Of a stretch of 64,000 bases of DNA, positions 1 through 10,221 are shown piece after piece. Location of the stretch: NCBI RefSeq assembly GCF_016019935.1, contig NZ_JAECMT010000008.1, positions 2,855 through 66,854 of the forward strand, written 5' to 3'. Positions within the stretch are counted from its first letter, which is position 1. Each line of letters begins with the position of its first letter. The notes below the pieces were generated by a model. The model made no database searches, was not told the DNA's origin, and saw only the letters and a list, made by a program, of their open reading frames with translations. The DNA is from Paenibacillus sp. GSMTC-2017. GTDB taxonomy: Bacteria > Bacillota > Bacilli > Paenibacillales > Paenibacillaceae. The translations under genes were made by a program, and so were the position numbers.

Positions 1-1139
1 GTTGGTTCCGGTGTCGGCACTGGCGTTGGTTCCGGTGTCGGCGCTGGCGTTGGTGCTGGTGTCGGCACTGGCGTTGGTTCCGGTGTCGGCACTGGCGTTG
101 GTTCCGGTGTCGGCACTGGCGTTGGTTCCGGTGTCGGCGCTGGCGTTGGTGCTGGTGTCGGCACTGGCGTTGGTTCCGGTGTCGGCACTGGCGTTGGTGC
201 TGGTGTCGGCACTGGCGTTGGTTCCGGTGTTGGCACTGGTGTTGGTTCCGGTGTCGGCACTGGCGTTGGTTCCGGTGTTGGCACTGGCGTTGGTTCCGGT
301 GTCGGCACTGGCGTTGGTTCCGGTGTCGGCACTGGCGTTGGTTCCGGTGTCGGCACTGGCGTTGGTTCCGGTGTTGGCACTGGCGTTGGTTCCGGTGTTG
401 GCGTTGGCACTGGTGGTGTTGGCGTTGGTTCCGGTGTTGGCACTGGCGTTGGTTCCGGTGTTGGCGTTGGCACTGGTGGTGTTGGCGTTGGTTCCGGTGT
501 TGGCACTGGCGTTGGTTCCGGTGTTGGCGTTGGCACTGGTGGTGTTGGCGTTGGTGCTATTGATGGTGTTGGTTCCAGTGTCGGCCATGGTGTTGGTTCC
601 GGTGTCGGCCATGGTGTCGGTGTCGGTGTCGCTGTTGGCTTCGGTGTCGCCGTTGGCGCCGGTGTTGCCGTTGGCTTCGGTGTTGCCGTTGGCTTCGGTG
701 TTGCCGTTGGCTTCGGTGTTGCCGTTGGCTTCGGTGTTGGCTTTGGTGTTGGCTTTGGTGTCGGCTTTGGTGTCGGCTTTGGTGTCGGCTTTGGTGTCGG
801 CTTTGGTGTTGGTTTCGGCTCTTCACAACGATCTTTGGATTTTTTCAATCCATCAAGATAAGCTGATCCAAATGATTCTGCACCCGAAATAACATAACCT
901 GACCCCGCTGTCCAACTAATTACTTTTTTAGAGTTAACACCACTACCATTTAGGAAACTTCTTTCATTACTCCAAAAATCATAATCATCATCGTCATCGT
1001 CATCACACTCTTCGTCGTCATCATCATCTCTACCTTTACTAGAGCCATTCGAAGCGAACGCAGTCCCAACCATTGCGAACACTAATGAAAATGCTAGTAA
1101 AAATGAGAGAATAGATTTCAGCTTCATACTACTCGTCAT
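1..1139 (-). CDS. Secreted Pro-Thr repeat protein (5' part, runs off the window)
   Basis: The minus frame stays open from ATG 1139 to the window edge, giving at least 379 residues with the C-terminus missing. Residues 1-30 form a signal peptide ([20 protein letters not shown] core, then GTAFA). Next come an Asp/Glu-rich stretch ([18 protein letters not shown]) and about 55 residues of unrecognised sequence containing WSNERSF and [14 protein letters not shown]. From about residue 105 the chain is low-complexity: KPTP units first, then PKPTAT units, a short [11 protein letters not shown] region, and finally [12 protein letters not shown] units up to the edge. GGAGG lies 10 nt before the ATG. 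Such Pro-Thr tracts usually act as extended wall-spanning or domain-linking stalks, so a binding or catalytic domain may lie beyond the window. A c-di-GMP riboswitch precedes the gene, which suggests a biofilm or surface role. Function is unknown. Confidence 0.82.
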   Translation of the reverse strand, partial: MTSSMKLKSILSFLLAFSLVFAMVGTAFASNGSSKGRDDDDDEECDDDDDDDYDFWSNERSFLNGSGVNSKKVISWTAGSGYVISGAESFGSAYLDGLKKSKDRCEEPKPTPKPTPKPTPKPTPKPTPKPTPKPTPKPTATPKPTATPKPTATPKPTATPAPTATPKPTATPTPTPWPTPEPTPWPTLEPTPSIAPTPTPPVPTPTPEPTPVPTPEPTPTPPVPTPTPEPTPVPTPEPTPTPPVPTPTPEPTPVPTPEPTPVPTPEPTPVPTPEPTPVPTPEPTPVPTPEPTPVPTPEPTPVPTPEPTPVPTPAPTPVPTPEPTPVPTPAPTPAPTPEPTPVPTPEPTPVPTPEPTPVPTPAPTPAPTPEPTPVPTPEP

Positions 1140-1203
1140 TGTTCTTCTACCTCCATTTAAGATTACGTTCCTTCTATATGAAGAAACGTCTTTTCGTGGC
1201 AAC

Positions 1204-1237
1204 AAAAAAGACTGCCACGAATTCTCTCATGGCAGTC
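1204..1237 (-). terminator. Riboswitch expression-platform terminator
   Basis: A perfect 8-bp stem (GACTGCCA 1237-1230 with TGGCAGTC 1217-1210) is followed on the minus strand by six T residues (1209-1204). It lies between the c-di-GMP aptamer and the start codon at 1139. Its 5' arm overlaps the 3' end of the aptamer, so the two structures probably compete. Confidence 0.85.
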
Positions 1238-1320
1238 GGACGATCATGGTATCGCTAAACACGATACTTTAGACTCCAGGCTTTGCGTCCCACCCTTTCA
1301 GATGGTTTGCTATTTACATG
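1228..1320 (-). promoter_or_regulatory. Cyclic di-GMP-I (GEMM-I) riboswitch aptamer
   Basis: The minus strand carries the GEMM-I core in order: GCAAACC at 1310-1304, a hairpin closed by CCATC/GGTGG with a GAAA-type loop (about 1305-1288), then GGACGCAAAGCC at 1290-1279. A second arm follows with hairpin GTATCG/CGATAC (1267-1262 and 1254-1249), and the element ends in CCGACTGCC (1239-1231). These are the conserved ligand-binding and tetraloop elements of class I c-di-GMP riboswitches. Flanking CATG segments at 1320-1317 and 1231-1228 could close P1. If P1 forms it sequesters the 5' arm of the following terminator, so binding would favour read-through (an ON switch). That direction is inference. 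Confidence 0.9.
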
Positions 1321-1372
1321 ACTATAGTATTAATTACTGCTAAATCTTACTAGAAATCACTTCCTAAGGCCT

Positions 1373-1401
1373 AGTCTATTACGCATGACATTTAATGTCA
1401 A
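1373..1401 (-). promoter_or_regulatory. Sigma-A-type promoter for the riboswitch leader
   Basis: A perfect -35 TTGACA (1401-1396), a 17-nt spacer and -10 TAGACT (1378-1373) point leftward. Transcription would begin near 1366, about 45 nt before the aptamer. Confidence 0.65.
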
Positions 1402-1473
1402 CCATTTATTTCTAATAGAAATGTGTCGCAACTAATCGTATTATGTCGTACATCAGCAACCCCATCTTTTCAA

Positions 1474-1507
1474 ACAAAAAAACCGCTTGGCTCAAGCCAA
1501 ACGGTTT
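1474..1507 (-). terminator. Terminator downstream of lysS
   Basis: Arms AAACCG..TTGGC and GCCAA..CGGTTT (1480-1507) fold around TCAA with one internal mismatch, then a seven-T run continues leftward on the minus strand. It sits directly after the lysS stop and probably ends the folate-to-lysS transcription unit. Confidence 0.85.
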
Positions 1508-1512
1508 CATAT

Positions 1513-3069
<1,557 letters not shown>

Positions 3070-3071
3070 TC

Positions 3072-3096
3072 AAAAAGCTTCCTGCAAGGAAGCTTT
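3072..3096 (-). terminator. Hairpin between greA and lysS, possible terminator or attenuator
   Basis: A perfect 9-bp stem AAAGCTTCC/GGAAGCTTT (3074-3082 and 3088-3096) has a 5-nt loop, with T residues extending leftward on the minus strand. The T-run is interrupted by GAAC soon after, so termination may be partial. Confidence 0.6.
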
Positions 3097-3117
3097 CGAA
3101 AACGTTAATAGCGTACC

Positions 3118-3594
3118 TTATTTTTTGATATCGATAATTTTATATTGAATAATGCCCGCAGGTACGTTCACTTCAACGATTGTGTTCTTTTTCTTGCCCA
3201 AAATCGCTTTACCAACGGGACTTTCGTTCGATATTTTATTTTGCAGTGGATCTGCTTCCGCAGTACCAACAATTGCATATTCCATTGTATCGCCGAATTC
3301 CATATCTTCAACCGTTACAATTGCACCTATGCTTACAATATCGATATCTATATCATCGTTATTAATTATTCGTGCGTTACGCAGCATCTTTTCAAGTGTA
3401 ATCACTCGACCTTCAATAAATGCCTGCTCGTTTTTAGCATCCTCATATTCAGAGTTCTCACTAATATCGCCATAACCAATGGCCACTTTAATCCGCTCGG
3501 CCACTTCACGACGTTTGACCGACTTTAGATGCTCAAGCTCTTCTTCAAGTTTTTTTAACCCTTCTTGAGTCAGAATGATTTGCTTATCGATCAT
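3118..3594 (-). CDS. greA: Transcription elongation factor GreA
   Basis: GreA enters the secondary channel of RNA polymerase and stimulates cleavage of backtracked transcripts. The 158-residue length matches the family. The N-terminal coiled coil (about 10-75) carries the acidic tip region [18 protein letters not shown], the classic GreA signature, and a C-terminal FKBP-like domain follows ([11 protein letters not shown]...[11 protein letters not shown]). AGGAGA lies about 9 nt before the ATG. The gene lies between dusB and lysS, as in several Bacillales. The 277-bp gap to dusB shows no clear gene or promoter. Confidence 0.97.
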   Translation of the reverse strand: MIDKQIILTQEGLKKLEEELEHLKSVKRREVAERIKVAIGYGDISENSEYEDAKNEQAFIEGRVITLEKMLRNARIINNDDIDIDIVSIGAIVTVEDMEFGDTMEYAIVGTAEADPLQNKISNESPVGKAILGKKKNTIVEVNVPAGIIQYKIIDIKK

Positions 3595-3871
3595 CTTTCC
3601 GATTCTCCTGTCGTGTGACTAATTTTCATACTATGTATGAATTCACTAATACATTATTATATTACGCAATATTACCATCATACCTGCCGCTGGCAGACGC
3701 AGATTTGCATCTTGTTGTTGGATTATATTGCACGATTATATTGCATGGTTTCACGATTGTCAATCAAAGCCAATGCAACCATTAAAACCATTTCGAATTG
3801 CTGGGCAAAAATAGAAACCTCGCAGGAAAGTGGTTAATAATAACGATCACCCTTTAACCGCTTGCGCACGT

Positions 3872-4912
3872 TTAATGAATAGCTTCCTCAATCGTCTCGT
3901 TCGAGGATGTTGTAGCGGATACTAAATCCAGCTCGGCTTCAGCTTCCAATGTTTCAATATAAGTTTGCAAGATCGCAACCATTCTGTCGCGTCCTGTTTC
4001 TTCCATAATGACATCTTTAACGCGTGCACCGCCTGGTAGCCCTTTCAGGTACCATGCTAGATGTTTCCGCATTTCACGTACTGCGACAGCTTCATTTTTG
4101 ATAGCAATTAAACGATCTAAGTGTAGAATGGCTACTTCCATCTTCTCACGAGGAGTAGGGTCTCCTAGAAGTTCACCATTTTCTAAATATTGAATCGTCC
4201 GGTAGAGCATCCATGGGTTTCCGAGTGCTCCTCTGCCGATCATGACACCATCACAGCCCGTGTGATCGAGAAGCCTGCGAGCATCCTCAGGCGAGAATAC
4301 ATCTCCATTTCCAATAACGGGAATAGATACCGATTGTTTCACTTCTTTTATAATATCCCAGTTGGCCTTGCCGGTATACAATTGCTCTCTTGTGCGTCCA
4401 TGAACACTAACGGCCTTGCCGCCTGCGCGCTCTACAGCTCGTGCGTTCTCTACAGCATAAATATGTTTGTCATCCCAGCCGATACGCATCTTAACCGTTA
4501 CTGGTTTATCGACTGCATCGACAACTGCGGATACCATTTCATATATTTTATTTGGGTCTAGCAGCCAACGCGCCCCTGCGTCGCACTTCGTTACCTTAGG
4601 TACCGGACAGCCCATGTTAATGTCGATAATGTCAGCATTCGTTTGCTTGTCTACGACCTTTGCTGCCTCTACAAGTGATTCACGGTCGCCTCCGAAAATT
4701 TGCAAACTAAGCGGCTTCTCACGCTCGTCGACATACAACATCTCAAGCGTACGTTTGTTTCCATGCAGAATTGCTTTGTCGCTTACCATCTCTGCGCACA
4801 CAAGCCCTGCTCCGAATTCCTTTGCAATAAGTCGAAAAGCCGGGTTACACACGCCTGCCATCGGCGCCAGTACTACTCTGTTTTTCATCTCGATGTCTCC
4901 GATTTTCAGCAT
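3872..4912 (-). CDS. dusB: tRNA-dihydrouridine synthase B
   Basis: An FMN- and NADPH-dependent enzyme that reduces uridines in the tRNA D-loop (yacF position in B. subtilis). The N-terminal TIM barrel (about 1-245) has VVLAPMAGVCNPAFR, the catalytic-cysteine motif NMGCPVPKVTK and the flavin-binding VIGNGDVFSPEDA and GCDGVMIGRGALGNPW. A helical tRNA-binding domain follows, with the usual VREMRKHLAWYLKGLPG. At 346 residues it is slightly long because of a Glu/Ser-rich tail. It starts 8 bp after the small HTH gene and is probably cotranscribed with the folate genes. Confidence 0.96.
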   Translation of the reverse strand: MLKIGDIEMKNRVVLAPMAGVCNPAFRLIAKEFGAGLVCAEMVSDKAILHGNKRTLEMLYVDEREKPLSLQIFGGDRESLVEAAKVVDKQTNADIIDINMGCPVPKVTKCDAGARWLLDPNKIYEMVSAVVDAVDKPVTVKMRIGWDDKHIYAVENARAVERAGGKAVSVHGRTREQLYTGKANWDIIKEVKQSVSIPVIGNGDVFSPEDARRLLDHTGCDGVMIGRGALGNPWMLYRTIQYLENGELLGDPTPREKMEVAILHLDRLIAIKNEAVAVREMRKHLAWYLKGLPGGARVKDVIMEETGRDRMVAILQTYIETLEAEAELDLVSATTSSNETIEEAIH

Positions 4913-4920
4913 GTATCTCC

Positions 4921-5133
4921 TTACTCCTCCTTTATTGTCATAAGTTCTTCATAACTAATTCCGAGTGTCTTTGCGATATGATTAAGAAGCTTAGGATCGT
5001 TTTTGCGTGTACCTCGCTCTAATGAACCTAGAACGGCTACTGAAACGCCTAGCTCCTTGGCCAATTCTTGTTGAGTATAACCTTTCAACTTTCGAAAGGC
5101 TCTGACGCGTTGCGCCAATTGATTGTTTTCCAT
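4921..5133 (-). CDS. Small XRE-family HTH protein (YazB-like)
   Basis: A 70-residue protein made of a single Cro/C1-type helix-turn-helix: RVRAFRKLKGYTQQELAKEL, then GVSVAVLGSLERGTRKNDPK, then a short tail. It has no other domain, so it may be a minimal DNA-binding regulator; its target is unknown. It overlaps the 3' end of folK by 49 bp in another frame and sits between folK and dusB, the position of yazB in B. subtilis. The conserved placement in the folate operon is known, but a regulatory link to it is not shown here. Confidence 0.88.
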   Translation of the reverse strand: MENNQLAQRVRAFRKLKGYTQQELAKELGVSVAVLGSLERGTRKNDPKLLNHIAKTLGISYEELMTIKEE

Positions 5134-5636
5134 AACGCGATGCCTTCCTTTCCACCCTGAAGCGCTGCTGCAGCAGTCGTTGCAATCCCTTCATGCAGTG
5201 GATGCGAATTCATTAACACATCATGCAAAGGGACAAGCACGAACGACCGCTCCATCATACGTGGATGCGGCAGCGTCAGTTCCTCTTGATCCATTCTGAC
5301 ATTATCGTATAGGAGAAGATCGAGGTCAATGGTTCTCGGTCCCCAACGTTCATGTCGAATTCTCCCGAGGCGCCCTTCAAAATCAAGCAAAGTATGAAGT
5401 AGCTTAAGTGGCTTTAGAGAAGTTGTTATCGCAATTACCATGTTCAGAAAAGCCGGTTGATCGGTATATCCTACAGGATCAGTTTCGTAAATACCCGATA
5501 CTCGCAGGGCGCGAATGTCCGGGTCAGAATCTATGAGCTGGATTGCTTCGAGCAAAAGCTCCTCACGATCGCCTATATTAGAGCCAAGAGCTATATACGC
5601 CTCAGCTTTATGCTCGAATTGCCCTACCATCTGCAT
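5085..5636 (-). CDS. folK: HPPK (2-amino-4-hydroxy-6-hydroxymethyldihydropteridine diphosphokinase)
   Basis: Transfers pyrophosphate from ATP to 6-hydroxymethyl-dihydropterin, the step before DHPS in folate synthesis. Visible hallmarks are YIALGSNIGDREELLLEAI near the N-terminus, VSGIYETDPVGYTDQPAFLN, and the signature RWGPRTIDLDLLLYDN with the catalytic Asp pair, then LPHPRMMERSFVLVPL. The 183 residues are slightly above the usual 160-170. ATG 5636 overlaps folB by 29 bp; ATG 5630 is an alternative. The 3' end overlaps the small HTH gene, so translation of the block is probably coupled. Confidence 0.96.
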   Translation of the reverse strand: MQMVGQFEHKAEAYIALGSNIGDREELLLEAIQLIDSDPDIRALRVSGIYETDPVGYTDQPAFLNMVIAITTSLKPLKLLHTLLDFEGRLGRIRHERWGPRTIDLDLLLYDNVRMDQEELTLPHPRMMERSFVLVPLHDVLMNSHPLHEGIATTAAAALQGGKEGIALWKTINWRNASEPFES

Positions 5637-5994
5637 CCCGCTTTCTCCTGAGCTCTATCGTCACACCGTCAAAATGTATGTCGAACGGTGGATTTGGCTT
5701 TGTCACTCTAACAGTAACTTCATTTATCATAGTATAAGCTTCCAATACACGTGATGCAATGTGTCCCGTTAATGCTTCTATTAGTTTGAAAGGAGGTCCT
5801 TCAACGATTTCTTTCGTAAGAGCGTGTAGTTCTGCATAATTAATCGTTGCGTTTAAATCATCGGATTGAGCCGCTTTTTCCAAATCCATCTGCAAATCTA
5901 GATCGACATAAAACTTCTGTCCTAATCTATTCTCCTCGGGAAATACACCGTGATAACCGTAGAAGCGCATCCCTTTGACGATCATATGATCCAT
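5608..5994 (-). CDS. folB: Dihydroneopterin aldolase
   Basis: Cleaves 7,8-dihydroneopterin to 6-hydroxymethyl-dihydropterin and glycolaldehyde. The signature MRFYGYHGVFPEENRLGQKF is near the N-terminus, including the conserved Tyr and Glu. The central segment ATINYAELHALTKEIVEGPPFKLIEALTGHIA and the tail VTVRVTKPNPP complete a typical fold. The length is 128 residues against the usual about 120. It lies 42 bp after folP and overlaps folK, so folP-folB-folK form one operon. Confidence 0.96.
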   Translation of the reverse strand: MDHMIVKGMRFYGYHGVFPEENRLGQKFYVDLDLQMDLEKAAQSDDLNATINYAELHALTKEIVEGPPFKLIEALTGHIASRVLEAYTMINEVTVRVTKPNPPFDIHFDGVTIELRRKRDADGRAIRA

Positions 5995-6036
5995 TATGTT
6001 TCCACTCCTTTATTGCTGAAAAGTTCGGCGTAAGGC

Positions 6037-6885
6037 TCACACGCGATAGAGGATCGCGTCCGCCATAAGGGCGGTCCGCTTAATCGCGCGGACATCGTGA
6101 ACGCGCACGATTTGACAGCCGTGCGCGATTCCTAGGGTGACGGTCGCTGCCGTCCCCTCGACTAGCTCTTCTACCGGCAGATTAAGCGTCTGCCGGATGA
6201 ATCGTTTGCGCGAGGTACCCAGAAGTACGGGGTAACCGAGCGCTGTCAATTCTGATAGACGACCGAGCATAGCGAGGTTGTCGTCGTGTGTTTTGGCGAA
6301 GCCGATGCCGGGATCAAGCCACACCCGGTCGTCTTGGACGCCGGCATCTTGAGCGATGCTGATGCTGCTTCGCAGGTCGGCGAGCACTTCCGGGACGAGG
6401 TCGTTGTAGTCCCGGGTATGGCGGTTATGGCTGATGATGACGGGACAGCCATATTCGGCCGCTACTGCGGCCATGTCGGGGTCACCCCTCAGACCCCATA
6501 TGTCATTGATGATATGTGCGCCTGCTTCTAAGGCATGGCGCGCAGTTGCTGCTTTATACGTGTCGATAGATAGCGCCACGTGAGGTAGTGCTTCGCGAAC
6601 GGCTGTAATAACTGGCAGCACGCGTTTTAGCTCCTCTTCGGGACTTACAGCCTCGAAGCCCGGTCTGGTCGACTCTCCGCCGATATCTAAGATGTCGGCT
6701 CCCGCTTCTACCATTTCAATCGCATGCTGCACAGCACGCTCTACGCTCATATAACGTCCACCGTCTGAGAAGGAATCCGGTGTCGCGTTAAGAATACCCA
6801 TAATGAGTGTCCGCTTCCCTAGTTCCAGCTTTACGCCATCTCCTAGCTCATAGGATCTTTGCCAAAAAGTTGGTTTTATGTTCAT
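6037..6885 (-). CDS. folP: Dihydropteroate synthase
   Basis: Condenses HPPK product with p-aminobenzoate to give dihydropteroate; the sulfonamide target. The TIM-barrel signatures are present: LIMGILNATPDSFSDGGRY, ADILDIGGESTRPG, SIDTYKAATARHALEAGA, IINDIWG, WLDPGIGFAKTHDDN and the closing VRVHDV. The 282 residues are normal. It follows pabC by about 50 bp, placing PABA synthesis and use in one transcript. The stretch around 6050-6550 is noticeably richer in G and C than its neighbours. Confidence 0.97.
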   Translation of the reverse strand: MNIKPTFWQRSYELGDGVKLELGKRTLIMGILNATPDSFSDGGRYMSVERAVQHAIEMVEAGADILDIGGESTRPGFEAVSPEEELKRVLPVITAVREALPHVALSIDTYKAATARHALEAGAHIINDIWGLRGDPDMAAVAAEYGCPVIISHNRHTRDYNDLVPEVLADLRSSISIAQDAGVQDDRVWLDPGIGFAKTHDDNLAMLGRLSELTALGYPVLLGTSRKRFIRQTLNLPVEELVEGTAATVTLGIAHGCQIVRVHDVRAIKRTALMADAILYRV

Positions 6886-6935
6886 AAATGATGGCTCCTC
6901 TCTTTACGCTCTACTATGCCCTCTATGGCACACAA

Positions 6936-7841
6936 TTAACGAGTTGTATCCGCTCTGTATAACGATAGTAGCTTTCTTGTCACTTCCCCAGCCTTGCCGT
7001 CACTAATAATCGTTTGCTGGAATGTTGTGTCCGTTAGTGTCGTAATCGGGACCAATTCCTGAATCGAATTAGTCATCCATATTTCTTCACTCCTGAGTAG
7101 AGTTTCCCACGGGTACAATCCTTCCTCAGTGCGATATCCTGCATCCGCAGCAAGTTCCAACACTCTTTGCCTAGTTACACCTGGCAATATTCCTGTATCT
7201 ATAGATGGTGTACGTACAACACCATCGCTCACAAAAAACAAATTGCTTACGATACCTTCTGTCAGCCATCCTGCTTCCGTCAGCATCAAACCTTCTGCAC
7301 CAGCCATTGGTGCAATATACCCATTATTTCCAGTTACTATATCGGAAAGTCCAAGAAGTTCCCGCTTAGCTAATGTATTGTTCATATAATGAAGTGATTT
7401 GAAACGAATAGAACCTTCAGGCGTATTCCGTTTAATATGAAGAAGACGAAGCTCCCGTCCTTGAAAATGAACATCGTCTTGAACGACAGGTAGCTCCTTA
7501 ACAAGAAGCAGTGAGGTAGGATGTTCATAATCACCAGTAGGTAAACCTAGCGCTGCCTCTCCTGCACTTACCGTCAAGCGTACATAGCCATCGGGCAAAC
7601 CATTTTCCTCAAGTAATCGCGCTACCCAATCCTCTATCTCAGAAACACTCATACTAAATTCAATTCCAAGCTGAGCACAGCCAGATAACAATCTCTCCAT
7701 ATGCCTTTCTAACAAATAAGAGCGACCTCCGTAAGTGCGGAACGTTTCAAATAACCCCAGACCGTACAAAAAGCCGTGATCATATACTGAGATCACAGCT
7801 TCGCTAGATTCTACGATAGAACCATTAAGACCAACTTTCAT
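6936..7841 (-). CDS. pabC: Aminodeoxychorismate lyase (class IV PLP enzyme)
   Basis: Converts 4-amino-4-deoxychorismate to p-aminobenzoate and pyruvate. The class IV aminotransferase fold is clear: YDHGFLYGLGLFETFRTYGG near the N-terminus, the likely PLP lysine in FKSLHYMNNTLAKREL, the loop EGIVSNLFFVSDGVVRTPS and GILPGVTRQRVLEL. Its ATG overlaps the pabA stop as TAATG, so the two are translationally coupled. A D-amino-acid aminotransferase role is possible for this fold, but the pabBAC context makes ADC lyase the best call. Confidence 0.93.
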   Translation of the reverse strand: MKVGLNGSIVESSEAVISVYDHGFLYGLGLFETFRTYGGRSYLLERHMERLLSGCAQLGIEFSMSVSEIEDWVARLLEENGLPDGYVRLTVSAGEAALGLPTGDYEHPTSLLLVKELPVVQDDVHFQGRELRLLHIKRNTPEGSIRFKSLHYMNNTLAKRELLGLSDIVTGNNGYIAPMAGAEGLMLTEAGWLTEGIVSNLFFVSDGVVRTPSIDTGILPGVTRQRVLELAADAGYRTEEGLYPWETLLRSEEIWMTNSIQELVPITTLTDTTFQQTIISDGKAGEVTRKLLSLYRADTTR

Positions 7842-8419
7842 TACAGTGTTCCTGTGCGATGACGTAAGAAGTTACGCAACATTGATAAACCATGATCTGT
7901 AATGATAGATTCAGGGTGGAATTGAACACCTTCTATTGCATATGTTTTATGACGAAGGCCCATAATTTCACCTTCTGCTGTCTCCGCACTTATCTCAAGA
8001 CAATCAGGTAAAGTCTCTCTGCGAACGATCAATGAATGATAGCGAGTAGCAGTAAAAGGAGATTCCAAACCTTCAAAAATCGACTTGCCATCATGCAAAA
8101 TCGGTGATGTCTTACCGTGCATCAACTTCTCAGCTCGCACAACTTCACCACCGAAAGCTTGTCCAATAGACTGATGTCCTAGACAGACCCCGAGAATCGG
8201 AATTTCTCCCTTGAAACGTTCAATCAGCGACAAGCTGATTCCCGCTTCATTTGGAGAACACGGTCCTGGTGAAATCAAAATATGGTCTGGCGCTAATTGC
8301 TCGATACCAGCCAAATCGATTTCGTCATTTCTTTTTACAACGATATCTTCACCAAGCTCGCCCAAATATTGAACCAAATTGTACGTAAACGAATCATAAT
8401 TATCGATTACAAGTATCAT
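7841..8419 (-). CDS. pabA: Aminodeoxychorismate/anthranilate synthase glutaminase subunit
   Basis: A class I glutamine amidotransferase that supplies ammonia to PabB. The complete triad context is visible: [12 protein letters not shown], the nucleophile in [15 protein letters not shown], and the His/Glu in [11 protein letters not shown] place the start at ATG 8419 ([11 protein letters not shown]) because AAAGGGG lies 9 nt upstream; the longer GTG at 8428 would abut the ribosome site. In B. subtilis the orthologue serves both folate and tryptophan synthesis; that dual use is possible here but not shown. Confidence 0.95.
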   Translation of the reverse strand: MILVIDNYDSFTYNLVQYLGELGEDIVVKRNDEIDLAGIEQLAPDHILISPGPCSPNEAGISLSLIERFKGEIPILGVCLGHQSIGQAFGGEVVRAEKLMHGKTSPILHDGKSIFEGLESPFTATRYHSLIVRRETLPDCLEISAETAEGEIMGLRHKTYAIEGVQFHPESIITDHGLSMLRNFLRHRTGTL

Positions 8420-8499
8420 ATCCCGCACCCCTTTTTCTATAGCTTATAAGTAGGTGAAACGTATACTTCTTCCTATAGCGACCTTCTGAAAGCTACTCT

Positions 8500-10089
8500 T
8501 TACTTTACTGAATTTACTTCCGAAAAACGCTCGCTATATTGGATAGCTTTCCAAAGCGCCTTCGCCTTACTCAAAGACTCGCTATACTCTCGCTCAGGAT
8601 CGGAATCGATGACAATACCTGCACCTGCTTGAATATGAACTTGCCCATCCCTTACAGTCATCGTTCTAATAATTATATTAAATTCCATATCGCCATTATA
8701 GTCAATCCACCCAAGCGATCCTGTATAGGCACCTCTACGGACGGGCTCGAGCTCTTCGATAATCTCCATCGTGCGAATCTTCGGTGCACCTGTGATTGTA
8801 CCTCCAGGGAACGTAGCCGCGATAACATCATACGCGTCCTTGCCTCCTGCAAGCTCACCCTCCACTTGGGAAACAAGATGCATGACATGGGAATAGTTCT
8901 CTATTACCATTAGCTCCTTCACCTCTACAGAACCATAGGTCGATATTCTGCCTAAGTCATTACGCTCCAGATCGACCAGCATAATATGCTCTGCGCGTTC
9001 CTTCTCATTCGTACGCAGCTCATCAGCAAAGCGCTGATCCTCTTCCTCGGTACGTCCCCTTCTCCTTGTTCCAGCAATAGGACGTGTAATTAAACGGCCA
9101 TTAGACAGCTCTACAAGCAGCTCTGGAGAAGCAGATACGAGCTGGAAATCTGGACAACGCAGGAAACCCATATATGGAGAAGGGTTAACTAGTCTCAACC
9201 ATTCATACAATTCTTCAGGTGTTGTTGTAAGCTCACGAGCTTGACGTTGTGATAAATTCACTTGGAATACATCACCTTGTCCAATATAGTTCTGAATCGT
9301 TCGTACCGCATCCATATACATCTCTCGTGAAGTTGGTGACGTTATACCACTGATGGTCTCCACATCTATATGTAGCGAGTCCTTTTCCATAAGTGATAGC
9401 CTGCTCGCCTTAAGCTTATCCGCACTCGCGCGTGCTCTGTCATCCTCAAACCATGTCAGCCAGTAGTCAGACATTCCTTCAAGCCTCGATAAAGCCTGCT
9501 CATAAACTGATCTTAGCTCATCATCCGAAGCATCCTTTGCAACTGGGCTATGAACGACACAATATACGACAGATTTCGTGTGATCGACAATCCATAGTTC
9601 ATTCATCCTTAAAAACAGATAGTCCGGTAATCCTGTATCGTCCGCCGCTAACTCAGGAAGACGCTCAATTGTACGAATAATGTCGTAACTCCAAAAGCCC
9701 ACACAACCACCTAACCACTTAGGACCATCTTTGTCATGAAGTCTTGGCCCATAACCATCGCTCATCCAAGTACGGACAACATCAAGTGGCTTACCTTGCC
9801 ACTTCTTCCTAGCAGGAGACTGCTCTTCAAGTGGTTGGAATGAAACCGACTCTGCCTCCATACCTTTACCGCTAATAATACTTTCAGGATGAATGCCCAA
9901 ATAAGTAAACCGTCCATCCTTACCACTCTCTAGTACAAAAGCATGCGGGGACGCATCTTGCCATACTTCTTCCCATGAAGTGATGTTCCCACCCGCTTCA
10001 ACCTGAAGAGGCAGTTCCTTTATGAGGGGAAGCGTCGTATATTTTCCTTCTGCACGCCACTGAACCCACTCTTCCCATGTGGTGATCAT
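8500..10089 (-). CDS. pabB: Aminodeoxychorismate synthase component I (PabB)
   Basis: A chorismate-binding enzyme that forms aminodeoxychorismate using ammonia from PabA. It has a TrpE-like N-terminal domain and a C-terminal chorismate-binding domain (about 270-520) with QVNLSQRQ, MGFLRCPDFQLVSASPELLV, ERAEHIMLVDLERNDLGR, TFPGGTITGAPKIRTMEII and IRTMTVRDGQVHIQAGAGIV. The key tetrad reads PIAGT, with Ala where the E. coli-type PabB has the nucleophilic Lys of PIKGT. This makes the domain TrpE-like at that site, but the neighbours pabA and pabC support the PabB call. ATG 10089 is preferred over TTG 10098 because GGAG lies 9 nt upstream. The length is 529 residues. Confidence 0.9.
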   Translation of the reverse strand: MITTWEEWVQWRAEGKYTTLPLIKELPLQVEAGGNITSWEEVWQDASPHAFVLESGKDGRFTYLGIHPESIISGKGMEAESVSFQPLEEQSPARKKWQGKPLDVVRTWMSDGYGPRLHDKDGPKWLGGCVGFWSYDIIRTIERLPELAADDTGLPDYLFLRMNELWIVDHTKSVVYCVVHSPVAKDASDDELRSVYEQALSRLEGMSDYWLTWFEDDRARASADKLKASRLSLMEKDSLHIDVETISGITSPTSREMYMDAVRTIQNYIGQGDVFQVNLSQRQARELTTTPEELYEWLRLVNPSPYMGFLRCPDFQLVSASPELLVELSNGRLITRPIAGTRRRGRTEEEDQRFADELRTNEKERAEHIMLVDLERNDLGRISTYGSVEVKELMVIENYSHVMHLVSQVEGELAGGKDAYDVIAATFPGGTITGAPKIRTMEIIEELEPVRRGAYTGSLGWIDYNGDMEFNIIIRTMTVRDGQVHIQAGAGIVIDSDPEREYSESLSKAKALWKAIQYSERFSEVNSVK

Positions 10090-10150
10090 CACATTCAACT
10101 CCGTTCATCTTACTTATTTCGCTCAGTATACAGAATCGTACAGCAAAAGA

Positions 10151-10184
10151 AAAGCGCCCCCCATTCAACAGAATGGAAGGCCCC
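10151..10184 (-). terminator. Terminator downstream of cysK
   Basis: The core CCATTC-AACA-GAATGG (10161-10176) is flanked by G/C-rich arms, and the minus strand continues into TTTTCTTTTG. It separates cysK from the pabB operon. Confidence 0.7.
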
Positions 10185-10221
10185 TCGTAGCGAGCGATAG
10201 CGCTCGATTATGACATATATA

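Noticed and set aside
557-826. Minus-strand open frame rich in Arg, His and Gln
   Set aside because: It is another frame of the same repeat DNA, with no ribosome site and inside the real gene.
2-892. Plus-strand open frame of Val/Leu/Ala repeats
   Set aside because: It is the antisense shadow of the Pro-Thr repeat gene. The minus frame has a signal peptide, a ribosome site, a promoter and a riboswitch.
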